DNA of 64,000 bases from Vibrio parahaemolyticus (lineage in GTDB: Bacteria > Pseudomonadota > Gammaproteobacteria > Enterobacterales > Vibrionaceae): assembly GCF_900460535.1 (NCBI RefSeq), contig NZ_UHIL01000001.1:1302001-1366000 (forward strand), given 5' to 3'. Below, in pieces: positions 40,222 through 49,785 of this stretch. A model generated the notes under the pieces. That model worked only from the letters and a program-made list of their open reading frames with translations. It did not search any database and was not told where the DNA came from. The first letter of the stretch is position 1. Every line of letters begins with the position of its first letter. The translations under genes and the position numbers were made by a program.

Positions 40222-40953
40222 ATGCCATTAAATCATCTTTCTTTGCTTGTTATTTTTCCTCTTACCTTGCTCGTTAGCGAGAGTGTTATCGCAAGTAAAC
40301 TTATCCAGCCTCAATATCTAGATAGTGAGCGAACCGACCTCTTTTTCGCACGCGAAATAGCGCAGCCTTCCCAAGAAAATATAGATATGCACAATTCATT
40401 CGACTGGGGATATGAGCTTGAGTTGAGTCGTACATCTGGCGAAACAAAATCGGTATCTAATTGCAAAGACCTGACTACAGCAAACTTAGCGGGTTTTACT
40501 GCGGCCAAAGCCTATGAATACGGCGCGTTTAAAGCGTATTTAATGCAGTGTCAAACATGGAGTGAGATGGCAAAGTTAGCTGCCTCTAAGCGCTCATTTA
40601 TATCGAAATTGAAGTTAGACGATAACTTTCCTAAATTCGCTCCAAGTGCACTTGCTTTTGTTATATCTGACGAAAGTGAGGAGAAAGTAAAGACACTACC
40701 AACGTGGGATGAAGCAGACCATATCCAAAGTACTCGAGTCGTCAGTGAAGTGAGAGCAGAGTACTTCGACGCGACCGGTGGTTTTCAAGTCATCACGGTT
40801 GTAGCAAAAGGTGATTACAACGCTGACGGCATCGAGGATATCGTTATTGAGAAAGAAAATAGTGTACTCAGTGGCTCGTATTCTTCTTCACACGGATATG
40901 TATTAACTCGCATGTCTGAGCAAGCTTCATTTACTGTGCTGGCTGAATGGTAA
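40222..40953 (+). CDS. Secreted protein of unknown function with a DxNxDG motif
   Basis: A 243-aa protein starting at ATG 40222 (an in-frame TTG at 40201 is possible; neither has a good ribosome-binding site). A hydrophobic signal peptide (about 25 residues, ending VIAS) is followed by an unassigned region with two cysteines. KGDYNADGIEDIVIEKEN near the C-terminus resembles an EF-hand/FG-GAP calcium loop. No family is recognised. Its TAA overlaps the ATG of the broken gene that follows. Confidence 0.6.
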   Translation: MPLNHLSLLVIFPLTLLVSESVIASKLIQPQYLDSERTDLFFAREIAQPSQENIDMHNSFDWGYELELSRTSGETKSVSNCKDLTTANLAGFTAAKAYEYGAFKAYLMQCQTWSEMAKLAASKRSFISKLKLDDNFPKFAPSALAFVISDESEEKVKTLPTWDEADHIQSTRVVSEVRAEYFDATGGFQVITVVAKGDYNADGIEDIVIEKENSVLSGSYSSSHGYVLTRMSEQASFTVLAEW

Positions 40954-41387
40954 TGAAACTCATGGCGGTTATTTGGTTCTTAGCTGTTGCCATGGTGAGC
41001 ACGTTTGCTCTCGCAGACACTCCGCCTAGAAAAGTCTTTGAATGCACGGTAAGCTAAACTACGAAGCTTAGTATATCGATAGACCAAGATAAGGAAGGGC
41101 TTCACTTTAAAGAGTTTATTGCCAATCGAAGTCAGCTTTCCCAATGTATAAGACCTCAAGATTATCACGTTAGACACTATCACCGAGCGTTAGTGGATGA
41201 AAAGTCACTGGAATTTAGTATTGGTGAACGTGTCATATTAGTCAGTGAGTACTTTAGCGAGGAGTTTAATGAGGTACAGAGAACACTCAGTGTTACTTTT
41301 AGGCAGTCAGGGAAAACAGAGTATTTTGAGTGTGAAGAAGGGAGTATTAGTAACCTTGCATTGCTTTTCAAAGAGAGCACAGAGTAG
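40953..41387 (+). pseudogene. Periplasmic protein gene interrupted by one in-frame TAA
   Basis: The frame opens at ATG 40953 (TAATG overlap with the previous gene). It encodes a good signal peptide (MKLMAVIWFL to ALA) and about 13 more residues, then meets TAA at 41055-41057. The same frame continues without interruption for 109 codons to TAG at 41385-41387, with plausible protein sequence and normal codon use. One C-to-T change (CAA to TAA) would explain it. The function is unknown. Restart at GTG 41193 seems unlikely. Confidence 0.65.
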
Positions 41388-41521
41388 TTGAATGCATAAT
41401 TATTACCAGGGTGTAATAGTGTTTTCTAATTCACCCTAATTATCTTGTTATTTGTAATCGATATAATCATCCCCCTTACCACGGTAAGTAGATTTTCTCA
41501 TTCAAGTAACGAGGAGGGCTT

Positions 41522-41788
41522 ATGGCCGTAGGGTGGGCAAGTGACGATAGCGTTAGCCAACAAATTCAAAATACCATCGACGACGAGATTTCCCGTGTTC
41601 GTGGCAATATTAAAGGGGGCGAAAGTGCTCACTATTGTGATGAATGTGGAGACGAGATACCTGAAGCGCGTCGAGTTGCAATGAAAGGTGTTCGTCTTTG
41701 TATCGAATGTCAGTCAACAATCGAATTGGTGTCTCAACGCCAAGCATTATTTAATCGACGAGCGAGTAAAGACAGTCAACTTAGATAG
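41522..41788 (+). CDS. DksA/TraR-type C4 zinc finger protein (YbiI-like)
   Basis: An 88-aa protein with one C4 zinc finger, CDECGDEIPEARR...RLCIEC (about 38-59), preceded by a short helix, as in YbiI/TraR-like proteins. Members may bind the RNA polymerase secondary channel, but this one lacks the long DksA coiled coil, so its role is unknown. GAGGAGG lies just upstream of ATG 41522. Confidence 0.82.
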   Translation: MAVGWASDDSVSQQIQNTIDDEISRVRGNIKGGESAHYCDECGDEIPEARRVAMKGVRLCIECQSTIELVSQRQALFNRRASKDSQLR

Positions 41789-41813
41789 CTTTGCTGTTCT
41801 TGTAAATAAAGAG

Positions 41814-41843
41814 ACGGTTTGAGTCTCATACTCAAACCGTTTT
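41814..41843. terminator. Bidirectional terminator between the zinc finger gene and bioA
   Basis: ACGGTTTGAG (41814-41823) pairs with CTCAAACCGT (41831-41840), followed by TTT. It lies between converging genes. Confidence 0.75.
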
Positions 41844-41857
41844 CGTGTTGAGTTGAA

Positions 41858-43138
41858 CTATGAAGCGAAGCAGTCTTTACGTTGCAACGCTGCATCAATC
41901 GCATTAATTAACTTTTCAATATCTTCTGGTTTGCTGATGAATGGCGGCATCATATAAATCAGTTTGCCAAATGGACGAATCCAAACACCGTGCTCAACAA
42001 ACAGTGCTTGGATGGTTTCCATATTCACTGGGCGATGCGTTTCTACGACGCCAATGGCACCCAACCAACGGGTGTTCTTCACCAAGTCGTATTCTTCAAG
42101 TTTTGGCAGTAATTCAAAAAACAGCATTTCGATTTGCTGGGTTTGCTGCTGCCAGTCACCTTGTTCGATCAATTCTAAACTCGCCGTTGCTACAGCGCAG
42201 GCGAGGGGATTACCCATAAAGGTTGGTCCGTGCATGAAACAACCTGCGTCACCACCACAAACCGTGTCAGCGACATGTTTACTCGCCAGCGTCGCTGAAA
42301 GGGTCATGTAGCCGCCTGTGAGTGCTTTGCCGACGCACAGAATGTCTGGTTGAATATCTGCGTGTTCGCAGGCAAACAATTTGCCAGTGCGTCCAAACCC
42401 TGTTGCGATTTCATCCGCAATCAATAACAAGTCATATTTATCACAAAGCCTACGCACGCCTTTGAGAAATTCTGGATGGTAGATACGCATGCCGCCCGCA
42501 CCTTGAACGATAGGCTCTAGGATCACCGCTGCAAGCTCTTGATGGTGCGAGTCAATCTTGTGTTCAAAGTCAGCAAGGTCTTCTGGCTTCCACTCATCCC
42601 AATAACCACAAGTTGGTGACTCCGCAAAGATATGCTCAGGTAAAAAGCCTTTGTAGAGAGAGTGCATTGAGTTATCTGGATCGGTAACCGACATGGCTGC
42701 AAAGGTGTCACCGTGATAACCGTGGCGCAAAGTCAGAAACTTCGGTCGGCGTTCTCCCTTCGCATGCCAATATTGCAGAGCCATTTTTAAGCTAACTTCT
42801 ACGGCAACGGAACCTGAATCGGCAAGGAATACATGCTCAAGGTTATTTGGTGCGAGGGACAGCAACTTCTTACACAAACTAATTGCAGGCTGGTGGGTAA
42901 TCCCGCCAAACATGACATGTGACACTTGATCGATTTGCTGGTGAGCCGCTTGATTTAGGTGGGGATGGTTATAGCCATGGATAGTCGACCACCAAGAAGA
43001 CATGCCATCGACAAGCTCTGTCCCATCTTTCAATTTAATGTGTACACCATTTGCTGAGGCCACTGGGTAGCAGGTCAGAGGTGTCAACGTTGAAGTGTAA
43101 GGATGCCAGATGTGATGGCGGTCGAAGGCGAGATCCAT
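41858..43138 (-). CDS. bioA: Adenosylmethionine-8-amino-7-oxononanoate aminotransferase
   Basis: A 426-aa class III PLP aminotransferase converting KAPA to DAPA with SAM as amino donor, the third dedicated step of biotin synthesis. Conserved features are DGMSSWWSTIHGYNHP near the N-terminus, the LIADEIATGFGRTG cofactor Asp motif, and the PLP lysine in CVGKALTGGYM. It is transcribed away from bioBFCD and shares their operator. Confidence 0.97.
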   Translation of the reverse strand: MDLAFDRHHIWHPYTSTLTPLTCYPVASANGVHIKLKDGTELVDGMSSWWSTIHGYNHPHLNQAAHQQIDQVSHVMFGGITHQPAISLCKKLLSLAPNNLEHVFLADSGSVAVEVSLKMALQYWHAKGERRPKFLTLRHGYHGDTFAAMSVTDPDNSMHSLYKGFLPEHIFAESPTCGYWDEWKPEDLADFEHKIDSHHQELAAVILEPIVQGAGGMRIYHPEFLKGVRRLCDKYDLLLIADEIATGFGRTGKLFACEHADIQPDILCVGKALTGGYMTLSATLASKHVADTVCGGDAGCFMHGPTFMGNPLACAVATASLELIEQGDWQQQTQQIEMLFFELLPKLEEYDLVKNTRWLGAIGVVETHRPVNMETIQALFVEHGVWIRPFGKLIYMMPPFISKPEDIEKLINAIDAALQRKDCFAS

Positions 43139-43196
43139 GTTCTATTCCAATAGTTGTTAAGGTTAAAAAATAAACCAATGTAAACTTCGTTGTTTC

Positions 43197-43245
43197 TTGT
43201 TGTGTTGACAGTTTATCGAGACTAAGTAGACTGTCAACACAACAA
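43197..43245. promoter_or_regulatory. BirA-type bio operator
   Basis: TTGTTGTGTTGACAGT (43197-43212) and ACTGTCAACACAACAA (43230-43245) are perfect 16-bp inverted repeats separated by 17 bp. They are centred between bioA and bioB, where BirA-biotin dimers repress both directions in enterics. Promoters for both genes must lie within or beside it. Confidence 0.85.
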
Positions 43246-43267
43246 AAAAGTGATTAAAGGAATACAC

Positions 43268-44320
43268 GTGGAAGTTCGTCATAACTGGACGCATGCTGAA
43301 GTGCGCGATCTCATGGAAAAGCCATTCATGGATCTCCTATTTGAAGCGCAGCTTGTTCATCGTCAATACCAACAAACCAACCATGTTCAAGTAAGCACGC
43401 TTCTGTCGATTAAGACGGGTGCTTGTCCAGAAGATTGTAAGTACTGTCCTCAGAGCGCTCGTTACACCACAGACATCGAAAAAGAGCGTCTGATGGAAGT
43501 CGAACGTGTACTCGACGCTGCTCAAAAAGCGAAAAATGCAGGTTCGACGCGATTCTGCATGGGCGCAGCGTGGAAGAACCCGAAAGAGCGCGACATGCCG
43601 CATTTGACCGATATGATCAAAGGCGTAAAAGACATGGGTTTGGAAACGTGTATGACGTTAGGTATGTTAACGCCAGAGCAGGCGAAGCAGCTGGCAAACG
43701 CGGGTCTGGATTACTATAACCACAACCTAGATACGTCGCCTGAGTTCTACGGCAACATCATTACCACTCGTACTTACCAAGACCGTTTGGATACGCTGTC
43801 TCACGTTCGTGATGCTGGTATGAAGATTTGTTCTGGCGGTATCATCGGCATGGGTGAAAGTGCCAATGATCGTGCAGGTTTGTTGGTTGAATTGGCGAAT
43901 CTTCCTACACACCCTGAGAGCGTGCCAATCAATATGCTGGTAAAAGTGAAGGGTACACCGCTGGAGACTGTGGACGATGTTGAGCCATTCGACTTTATCC
44001 GCCTGATTGCGATCGCACGAATCATGATGCCTCAATCGGCTGTGCGTTTGTCTGCTGGTCGCGAAAACATGAACGAACAGATGCAAGCGCTGTGTTTTAT
44101 GGCAGGTGCAAACTCAGTATTCTACGGCTGCAAACTTCTAACGACCCCAAACCCTTCTGAAGACAAAGACATGATGCTGTTTAAGAAGCTGGGTATTAAC
44201 AGCCAAGAAGTGTCTCAAAAACCTGATGAAATCGAAGAAAACGAATTGCTGGATCGCGTGGTAGAGCGCGTTGCTGCACGTCCAACTAAAGACGATCTTT
44301 TCTACGATGCCAGCGTTTAA
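43268..44320 (+). CDS. bioB: Biotin synthase
   Basis: A 350-aa radical-SAM enzyme inserting sulfur into dethiobiotin. The CxxxCxxC cluster motif is at Cys53, Cys57 and Cys60 ([13 protein letters not shown]), the same numbering as E. coli BioB, which supports GTG 43268 as the start, with AAAGG 7 nt upstream. [12 protein letters not shown] and SGGIIGMGE are also conserved. The frame is open to GTG 43250 but that start is disfavoured. First gene of bioBFCD; its end overlaps bioF by 14 nt. Confidence 0.97.
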   Translation: MEVRHNWTHAEVRDLMEKPFMDLLFEAQLVHRQYQQTNHVQVSTLLSIKTGACPEDCKYCPQSARYTTDIEKERLMEVERVLDAAQKAKNAGSTRFCMGAAWKNPKERDMPHLTDMIKGVKDMGLETCMTLGMLTPEQAKQLANAGLDYYNHNLDTSPEFYGNIITTRTYQDRLDTLSHVRDAGMKICSGGIIGMGESANDRAGLLVELANLPTHPESVPINMLVKVKGTPLETVDDVEPFDFIRLIAIARIMMPQSAVRLSAGRENMNEQMQALCFMAGANSVFYGCKLLTTPNPSEDKDMMLFKKLGINSQEVSQKPDEIEENELLDRVVERVAARPTKDDLFYDASV

Positions 44321-45458
44321 ATCTCGAATCGAATCTGCTCTTTCTGCTCGTAAAGCGCGAGGGTTGAATCGTTCAATGAATGTGGTATTTGCCGGAAACC
44401 AATCGATTTTAGAACATGATGGCAGACGCTACATCAACTTCTCAAGCAACGATTATTTGGGCTTAGCCAATGACCAAGCGCTTGTACGTGCTTGGCAGCA
44501 AGGTCTGAGCGTTTATGGCAGTGGCAGTGGGGCATCACCCATGGTCACTGGCTTCAGTGCTGCGCACAGCAACTTAGAAGCGGCGTTAACTGAATGGTTG
44601 GGCTTCGAGAGGGCGGTATTATTTGGTTCTGGTTTCAGTGCTAATCAAGCGTTGCTTTTTACCCTGCTAGAAAAATCAGACGTATTGATTCAAGACCGAT
44701 TAAACCACGCATCTTTGATGGAAGCAGGGTCACTGTCAACGGCGAAAATGAAGCGTTTTAAGCACAATGACATTAAGCATTTAGAAACGCTGTTTACTAA
44801 CGAAGGCAATCATCTGGTCGTGACTGAAGGTGTCTTCAGTATGGACGGCGATTGCGCGCCGTTGAAAGACATTGCGGAAGTAGCTCGCTTACGTAATGCA
44901 TGGTTAGCAGTGGATGACGCTCACGGTATTGGCGTGCTCGGCGAATCGGGTGGAGGCTCTTGTGAACTTGCTAATGTTAAACCAGAGATTTTAGTCGTGA
45001 CCTTCGGTAAAGCGTTTGGTATGTCCGGCGCGGCGATTTTGTGTGATCAAGCAACGGGTGACTTTTTGACCCAGTTTGCTCGTCACCATGTGTATTCAAC
45101 AGCAATGCCACCTGCGCAGGCCTACGCGTTGACACATGCGGTTTCTATGATTCAAGAGCAGTCTTGGCGACGCGAAAAGCTGGCGGAGCTAAATGAGGTT
45201 TATCAAACGAATCTAAGTGGTCTGGATGGCTTTGTTGAAACAGATACCCCGATCAAGCCATTTGTTATTGGCGAATCAGAACTTGCTTTGCAGGTTGCGA
45301 ATGCTTGTCGACAAAATGGCATATGGGTCACCGCGATTCGTCCACCAACCGTTCCGAAAGGTACCTCACGCCTTCGTATCACGCTCACTGCGAACCATAG
45401 TACAGAACAAGTTAAAACGCTTTCAATCGCATTGAAACAAGCATTAGGAGCGCTGTAA
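44307..45458 (+). CDS. bioF: 8-amino-7-oxononanoate synthase
   Basis: A 383-aa alpha-oxoamine synthase (PLP) joining pimeloyl-ACP and L-alanine. The PLP lysine is in [12 protein letters not shown], the Asp/His pair in [12 protein letters not shown], and SSNDYLGLA is near the N-terminus. ATG 44307 lies inside the end of bioB, and the stop overlaps the bioC ATG (TAATG), giving tight coupling. Confidence 0.96.
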   Translation: MPAFKSRIESALSARKARGLNRSMNVVFAGNQSILEHDGRRYINFSSNDYLGLANDQALVRAWQQGLSVYGSGSGASPMVTGFSAAHSNLEAALTEWLGFERAVLFGSGFSANQALLFTLLEKSDVLIQDRLNHASLMEAGSLSTAKMKRFKHNDIKHLETLFTNEGNHLVVTEGVFSMDGDCAPLKDIAEVARLRNAWLAVDDAHGIGVLGESGGGSCELANVKPEILVVTFGKAFGMSGAAILCDQATGDFLTQFARHHVYSTAMPPAQAYALTHAVSMIQEQSWRREKLAELNEVYQTNLSGLDGFVETDTPIKPFVIGESELALQVANACRQNGIWVTAIRPPTVPKGTSRLRITLTANHSTEQVKTLSIALKQALGAL

Positions 45459-46264
45459 TGGATAATGCCGAAAACATGGTGTTGGACAACGTACACCAAG
45501 ACAAAGAGGCGATTGCTTCGTCTTTTGGCAAAGCGGCTGACACCTATGACAAACATGCGGCATTTCAACGAGATGTTGGCCATCGTTTGTTGGAAAAGCT
45601 CCCAAGCGATCTTACCAACAAGCGCGTTTTGGACTTGGGGTGTGGAACCGGATATTTTTCTCAGTTATTGCTAGAGCGAGGCGGAAGTGTTGTTTGTGCC
45701 GATCTTTCGCAAGGAATGTTGGACAAAGCGCGCGAGCGTTGTGGTGACCATAATGTTCGTTATGTGGTAGCAGACGCGGAAAGCTTGCCATTCGAGGATG
45801 CTAGTTTTGACTATGTGTTTTCAAGTCTCGCGCTACAGTGGTGTGTCGATTTAAGTTATCCGTTGAGAGAAATTCGCCGAATATTAGCTGCTAATGGGAA
45901 AGGGTGTTTCTCAACACTAGTTGATGGCTCGCTATGCGAACTGCGTGATTCGTGGGCAAAAATTGACACATATCAACACGTGAATAACTTTATTACTCTC
46001 AATCAGGTAAAAATTGCGTTAGCGCAATCTCGATGCCATAACCATCATCTAGACTCGACCACCATCACAGTTTGGTACGACTCAGCATTTTCTGTTATGC
46101 GTGATCTCAAAGGTATTGGTGCAAATCACGTAAGCGGGCGCTCACATGGTCTAACAAGTCGTCGTACTTTGTTGCAAGTCGAGCGCGCGTACCAAGCATT
46201 CAAAAACGATCAAGGTCTTCTACCTGCAACTTATCAGGTTTGTTTTGGAGTCATACATTTATGA
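45458..46264 (+). CDS. bioC: Malonyl-ACP O-methyltransferase
   Basis: A 268-aa SAM methyltransferase that methylates malonyl-ACP to start pimelate assembly on the fatty-acid pathway. Motifs are [14 protein letters not shown], the SAM-binding [15 protein letters not shown] (about 58-72), and [11 protein letters not shown], typical of BioC. No bioH is in the window. The stop overlaps the bioD start (ATGA). Confidence 0.95.
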   Translation: MDNAENMVLDNVHQDKEAIASSFGKAADTYDKHAAFQRDVGHRLLEKLPSDLTNKRVLDLGCGTGYFSQLLLERGGSVVCADLSQGMLDKARERCGDHNVRYVVADAESLPFEDASFDYVFSSLALQWCVDLSYPLREIRRILAANGKGCFSTLVDGSLCELRDSWAKIDTYQHVNNFITLNQVKIALAQSRCHNHHLDSTTITVWYDSAFSVMRDLKGIGANHVSGRSHGLTSRRTLLQVERAYQAFKNDQGLLPATYQVCFGVIHL

Positions 46265-46947
46265 TTGATGCATTTTTTATTGCTGGTACGGATACTGATG
46301 TAGGCAAAACGGTGGCGTCGAAAGCCGTTTTGCAAGCACTCGCAGCAAAAGGACTAAATACCATTGGCTACAAACCAGTGGCTGCAGGAAGCGAAAAAAC
46401 AGAGCAAGGTTGGCGCAATTCAGATGCACTGCACTTGCAAAAAGCCGCAACCTTAGAAGTGGCTTATGAAGATGTGAACCCATACGCTTTGGAATTACCA
46501 GCTTCTCCTCACATCGCAGCCAAGCACGAGCAGGTTGAAATCGAATACGATTTGCTGAGTGAAAAGCTCGCTCAACATAAAGAGCAAGCCGATGTTGTAT
46601 TGGTAGAAGGTGCTGGTGGTTGGCGTGTTCCTGTGTCAGACACAGACAGCTTGTCTACTTGGGTACAGCAAGAGCAGCTACCAGTGGTACTTGTCGTGGG
46701 TATTAAACTGGGTTGTTTGAGCCACGCTTTATTAACGGCGGAAATCATCAAAGCAGATGGTCTAAACCTAGTGGGTTGGATTGCGAACCGAGTTAACCCA
46801 GGCACAGAGCATTACGCGGACATTATTGAAATGCTTGAATCGCGCATTGATGCACCGAAGTTAGGTGAGATCCCTTACATTCCAAGTGCGAAGCGCAAAG
46901 AGTTGGGTAAATACATTAACGTTGAGCCATTACTGAACATCGATTAA
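46261..46947 (+). CDS. bioD: Dethiobiotin synthetase
   Basis: A 228-aa P-loop ATPase carboxylating DAPA to close the ureido ring. The ATP loop GTDTDVGKT (about 8-16), [10 protein letters not shown] and [12 protein letters not shown] are BioD signatures. ATG 46261 overlaps the bioC stop; an in-frame start at 46240 is rejected. Last gene of the operon, with a terminator following. Confidence 0.96.
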   Translation: MIDAFFIAGTDTDVGKTVASKAVLQALAAKGLNTIGYKPVAAGSEKTEQGWRNSDALHLQKAATLEVAYEDVNPYALELPASPHIAAKHEQVEIEYDLLSEKLAQHKEQADVVLVEGAGGWRVPVSDTDSLSTWVQQEQLPVVLVVGIKLGCLSHALLTAEIIKADGLNLVGWIANRVNPGTEHYADIIEMLESRIDAPKLGEIPYIPSAKRKELGKYINVEPLLNID

Positions 46948-46976
46948 GAGCATTTCTTGTAAACGTACTCAAAACC

Positions 46977-47002
46977 AAAGGGCTGCAATTTGCAGCCCTT
47001 TC
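46977..47002. terminator. Terminator after bioD
   Basis: AAAGGGCTGC (46977-46986) pairs with GCAGCCCTTT (46992-47001). It may also serve the minus-strand small gene ending at 47030. Confidence 0.75.
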
Positions 47003-47029
47003 TATTGGTGTAGCTTAATAAGATTACTG

Positions 47030-47197
47030 CTACTTTTCTTGGCTAAGTCCCATCAGCGCTTGCTGTGTCTCAGCAACACGTTTAGACAAGTGATGATCGG
47101 TTGAAATACCGAGTTGCTGTTTGGCCTCATCCTCTGAGATCCCTAGGTGACAACGTAGTAAATCGATAGCCATTTGATAGTCGTTAGTTTCTACCAT
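47030..47197 (-). CDS. 55-aa helical protein, possibly ANTAR-like
   Basis: ATG at 47197 is preceded by GAGGGAA with 5-nt spacing. The frame encodes 55 residues up to TAG at 47030. The sequence is helical and charged. AIDLLRCHLGISEDEAKQQLGIS recalls the ANTAR RNA-binding pattern (A...L....G.SEDEA...L) followed by a last helix LSKRVAETQQALM. No receiver domain is attached. The gene is well formed; the ANTAR comparison is tentative. A 7-1-7 inverted repeat lies 40 nt upstream. Confidence 0.6.
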   Translation of the reverse strand: MVETNDYQMAIDLLRCHLGISEDEAKQQLGISTDHHLSKRVAETQQALMGLSQEK

Positions 47198-47554
47198 GAT
47201 ATTTCCCTCAAGACATGGAAGTTTCGAGCTTCAATAACGCTCTTAGAGCGTGCTCTGTTTTGTTCATCTTGCTTGAATCTAGCATGTTCATTTGTCATCA
47301 CAATAAGACCAAAGTCTATACTTAGCCTAAGGTGCTGTTTTTAGGTTGGTAACTTGTTTATGATTTTTCAGTCTCGAAAACAAATGTTGCAATTTATTGC
47401 TTAACCTTGTTTTTATCGCGGATAGACTATATCTATAACGCAACGGAGCACGAAACTAAGTGGAATCGGCTTTTATAGCGTTTGATTTCCCTTAAAAGAT
47501 GTTCCATATAACAATCCGTTTTAAAAAAACGATAAGCTTCCTCGGAGAAAAGTA
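47198..47554. promoter_or_regulatory. 357-bp divergent region (small ORF / htpX)
   Basis: Near the small ORF lies the palindrome ACGCTCT-T-AGAGCGT (47237-47251). Near htpX, TTTGATT and TTCCATATA about 15 nt apart at roughly 47480-47510 loosely resemble a heat-shock promoter. E. coli htpX is heat- and Cpx-regulated. No other ORF is seen. Confidence 0.35.
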
Positions 47555-48418
47555 ATGAAGCGAATTATGTTATTCCTAGCAACTAACCTAGCTGTTGTGC
47601 TGGTTCTTAGTGTTGTTCTGAATATTGTTTACGCGACCACTGGAATGCAACCAGGCAGTCTGTCTGGTTTACTTGTCATGGCAGCCGTATTTGGCTTTGG
47701 TGGCGCATTGATTTCGTTAATGATGTCAAAGGGCATGGCACTACGCTCAGTTGGCGGCATGGTGATTGAAAGCCCACGTAACGAAACAGAGCATTGGTTG
47801 CTTGAGACGGTAGGCCGTCAAGCGCAACAAGCGGGCATTGGTATGCCAACAGTAGCGATTTATGATTCTGCAGACATCAACGCATTCGCGACAGGGGCTA
47901 AGCGTGATGATTCACTGGTTGCTGTATCGACTGGTCTTCTACACAACATGACGCGTGATGAAGCTGAAGCCGTTCTGGCGCACGAAGTGAGCCACATTGC
48001 GAATGGTGACATGGTCACGATGACGCTAATGCAAGGTGTTGTGAACACGTTTGTTATCTTCCTATCGCGTTTTATCGCCAATATCGTGGCATCGAACGAC
48101 GATGAAGAAGGACAAGGCACGAACATGATGGTGTACTTTGGTGTGTCTATGGTGTTGGAACTTGTCTTTGGTTTCTTAGCAAGCTTCATCACTATGTGGT
48201 ACAGCCGTCACCGTGAATTCCATGCCGATGCAGGTGCAGCGCGTTTAGTAGGTAAAGAGAAAATGATTGCTGCTCTTGAGCGTTTGAAGATGAGCCAAGA
48301 ATCGAAACTCGATGGCACAATGATGGCGTTCGGTATCAACGGTAAGCAGTCTCTAACAGAGCTACTGATGAGCCACCCACCACTAGATAAACGTATTGCG
48401 GCGCTACGTAACCAGTAA
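47555..48418 (+). CDS. htpX: Membrane metalloprotease HtpX
   Basis: A 287-aa inner-membrane zinc protease in quality control of membrane proteins. Two N-terminal helices (about 4-24 and 33-55) are followed by the HEVSH zinc motif at His143 and further helices (about 157-178 and 193-213). The third ligand Glu lies in the downstream [14 protein letters not shown] region. Length and motifs match E. coli HtpX. Monocistronic. Confidence 0.96.
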   Translation: MKRIMLFLATNLAVVLVLSVVLNIVYATTGMQPGSLSGLLVMAAVFGFGGALISLMMSKGMALRSVGGMVIESPRNETEHWLLETVGRQAQQAGIGMPTVAIYDSADINAFATGAKRDDSLVAVSTGLLHNMTRDEAEAVLAHEVSHIANGDMVTMTLMQGVVNTFVIFLSRFIANIVASNDDEEGQGTNMMVYFGVSMVLELVFGFLASFITMWYSRHREFHADAGAARLVGKEKMIAALERLKMSQESKLDGTMMAFGINGKQSLTELLMSHPPLDKRIAALRNQ

Positions 48419-48439
48419 TACGACTTACATAGTTTTTTG

Positions 48440-48471
48440 AAAAGGCTTGGTTTTTACCAAGCCTTTTTTTT
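48440..48471 (+). terminator. Terminator of htpX
   Basis: AAAAGGCTTGG (48440-48450) pairs with CCAAGCCTTTT (48457-48467), with a continuous T run. Confidence 0.9.
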
Positions 48472-48535
48472 GCCTGATGATCGCTCACCAATTTGATTAC
48501 GTACTACTTTCTAAAAATCAAAGCGCAGAAACAAA

Positions 48536-48605
48536 GTTATACAAGTTTTTTTTTGTACAACTTTTTCTAATTGGTCTATCTTGTACATGTAATATTTTTG
48601 TACAA
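48536..48605 (+). promoter_or_regulatory. TTGTACA repeat array before the cfa operon
   Basis: TTGTACAA occurs at 48553-48560 and 48598-48605 and TTGTACAT at 48581-48588. GTTATACAA (48536-48544) faces TTGTACAAC (48553-48561) as a near-perfect inverted repeat with an 8-bp spacer. TAATAT at 48590-48595 may be the -10 element, with no good -35, as in activator-dependent promoters. The arrangement recalls operators of MerR-type regulators; the actual regulator is unknown. Confidence 0.5.
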
Positions 48606-48632
48606 CCATAAGTGACATTTGGGAGCGAAAGA

Positions 48633-49052
48633 ATGGACATACAGTCGGTTGGAGACATTTACCAGAAGCTTAACAAAGCGAACCTGCATCTTCTGAAAGA
48701 CGTTTATCACCAAGATGTGGTGTTTGAAGATTCGGCTCATCGCTTAGAAGGACTGCCTGCTCTTTCAGATTATTTCCAGTCATTGTACGCGAATGTGATT
48801 CGCTGTGATTTCATCATCCATGATCATCAGCAGGTTGGGGACACGGGTTTCCTGACTTGGACTATGGATCTTCAACATCCGAAATTACACAAAGGGGCTC
48901 CAATCGCTGTGAGCGGTGTTTCCCACATGAAGTTCTCCGATGGCCAAGTCATTTATCACCGAGATTACTTTGATTTGGGTGAAATGCTTTATGAGCATTT
49001 GCCTTTGCTTGGCTCTGTCATCAAAACCATTAAGCAAAGGTTGGGGCGATGA
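48633..49052 (+). CDS. NTF2-like (SnoaL fold) protein
   Basis: A 139-aa small alpha+beta-barrel protein of the nuclear-transport-factor-2-like group. The N-terminal helix is followed by YHQDVVFEDSAHRLEGLPALSDYF, a typical SnoaL start, and strands with WTMDLQHPK and GVSHMKF. Binding or catalysis of a small lipid-like molecule is possible. ATG 48633 has GGGAG upstream. First gene of the cfa operon; its stop overlaps the next ATG. Confidence 0.78.
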   Translation: MDIQSVGDIYQKLNKANLHLLKDVYHQDVVFEDSAHRLEGLPALSDYFQSLYANVIRCDFIIHDHQQVGDTGFLTWTMDLQHPKLHKGAPIAVSGVSHMKFSDGQVIYHRDYFDLGEMLYEHLPLLGSVIKTIKQRLGR

Positions 49053-49774
49053 ATAGTGTCGTTTTAATTACGGGGGCGACCTCCGGGATAGGTAAACAGC
49101 TGGCTGTCGATTTTGCTGAGTCTGGTTGGCGTGTCATCGCATGTGGACGCAATGAAGCTGTACTTGCTGAGCTAGCGGCAACATCTTCATCTATTGAAAC
49201 GCTGAAGTTTGATGTAACCGATTATGAGGAGACGAAGCGAGTGCTGTCTTCGCTTAAGACGATTCCAGATACATGGATCTTCAACGCGGGTGATTGCGAA
49301 TACATGGATGATGGCATTGTAGATGCGCAACTTATGGCGCGCGTGATGAATGTTAATGTCGTAGGTGTAGCTAACTGTATAGAAGCTTGCCAACCGTATT
49401 TTCAGCGAGGGCACCGCGTTGTCATTGTTGGCTCCATTGCCTCCGAAGTCGCGCTGCCAAGAGCGGAAGCGTATGGCGCGTCAAAAGCGGCAGTGAGCTA
49501 CTTTGCGCGCACGCTCGCTGTGGATTTTAAGAAGAAAGGCATCAAAGTGATTACTGTGTTTCCTGGGTTTGTTGAAACGCCCCTAACGGATAAAAACACC
49601 TTTGAGATGCCTATGATCATTTCAACCAAGCAAGCGTCTCAATTATTGAGAAGGCAGCTGGCGGCGAATAAAAGCCACATTTATTTTCCGGCGAGATTTA
49701 CAGGCATTCTCCGCTTTATCTCGTTGCTTCCATACAGTTGGCAAGCAAGGCTGACGGCTAAACTCGTATCTTAA
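49049..49774 (+). CDS. Short-chain dehydrogenase/reductase
   Basis: A 241-aa SDR oxidoreductase. The cofactor motif TGATSGIGK (about 8-16), NAG (about 78-80), Ser near 129-131 (VGSIAS) and the catalytic YGASK (Tyr about 143, Lys about 147) are all present, so it should be active. The substrate is unknown; in this operon a fatty-acyl or lipid intermediate is likely. ATGA overlap with the NTF2-like gene. Confidence 0.9.
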   Translation: MNSVVLITGATSGIGKQLAVDFAESGWRVIACGRNEAVLAELAATSSSIETLKFDVTDYEETKRVLSSLKTIPDTWIFNAGDCEYMDDGIVDAQLMARVMNVNVVGVANCIEACQPYFQRGHRVVIVGSIASEVALPRAEAYGASKAAVSYFARTLAVDFKKKGIKVITVFPGFVETPLTDKNTFEMPMIISTKQASQLLRRQLAANKSHIYFPARFTGILRFISLLPYSWQARLTAKLVS

Positions 49775-49785
49775 AAGGAAGAAGC

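Noticed and set aside
43337..44086. Minus-strand ORFs opposite bioB
   Set aside because: Shadow frames of a well-identified gene, with no ribosome-binding site or family match.
48545..48605. Possible RNA terminator from the T run before the cfa operon
   Set aside because: The T tract lies inside an inverted repeat loop, not after a GC stem, and htpX already has a strong terminator at 48440-48471.
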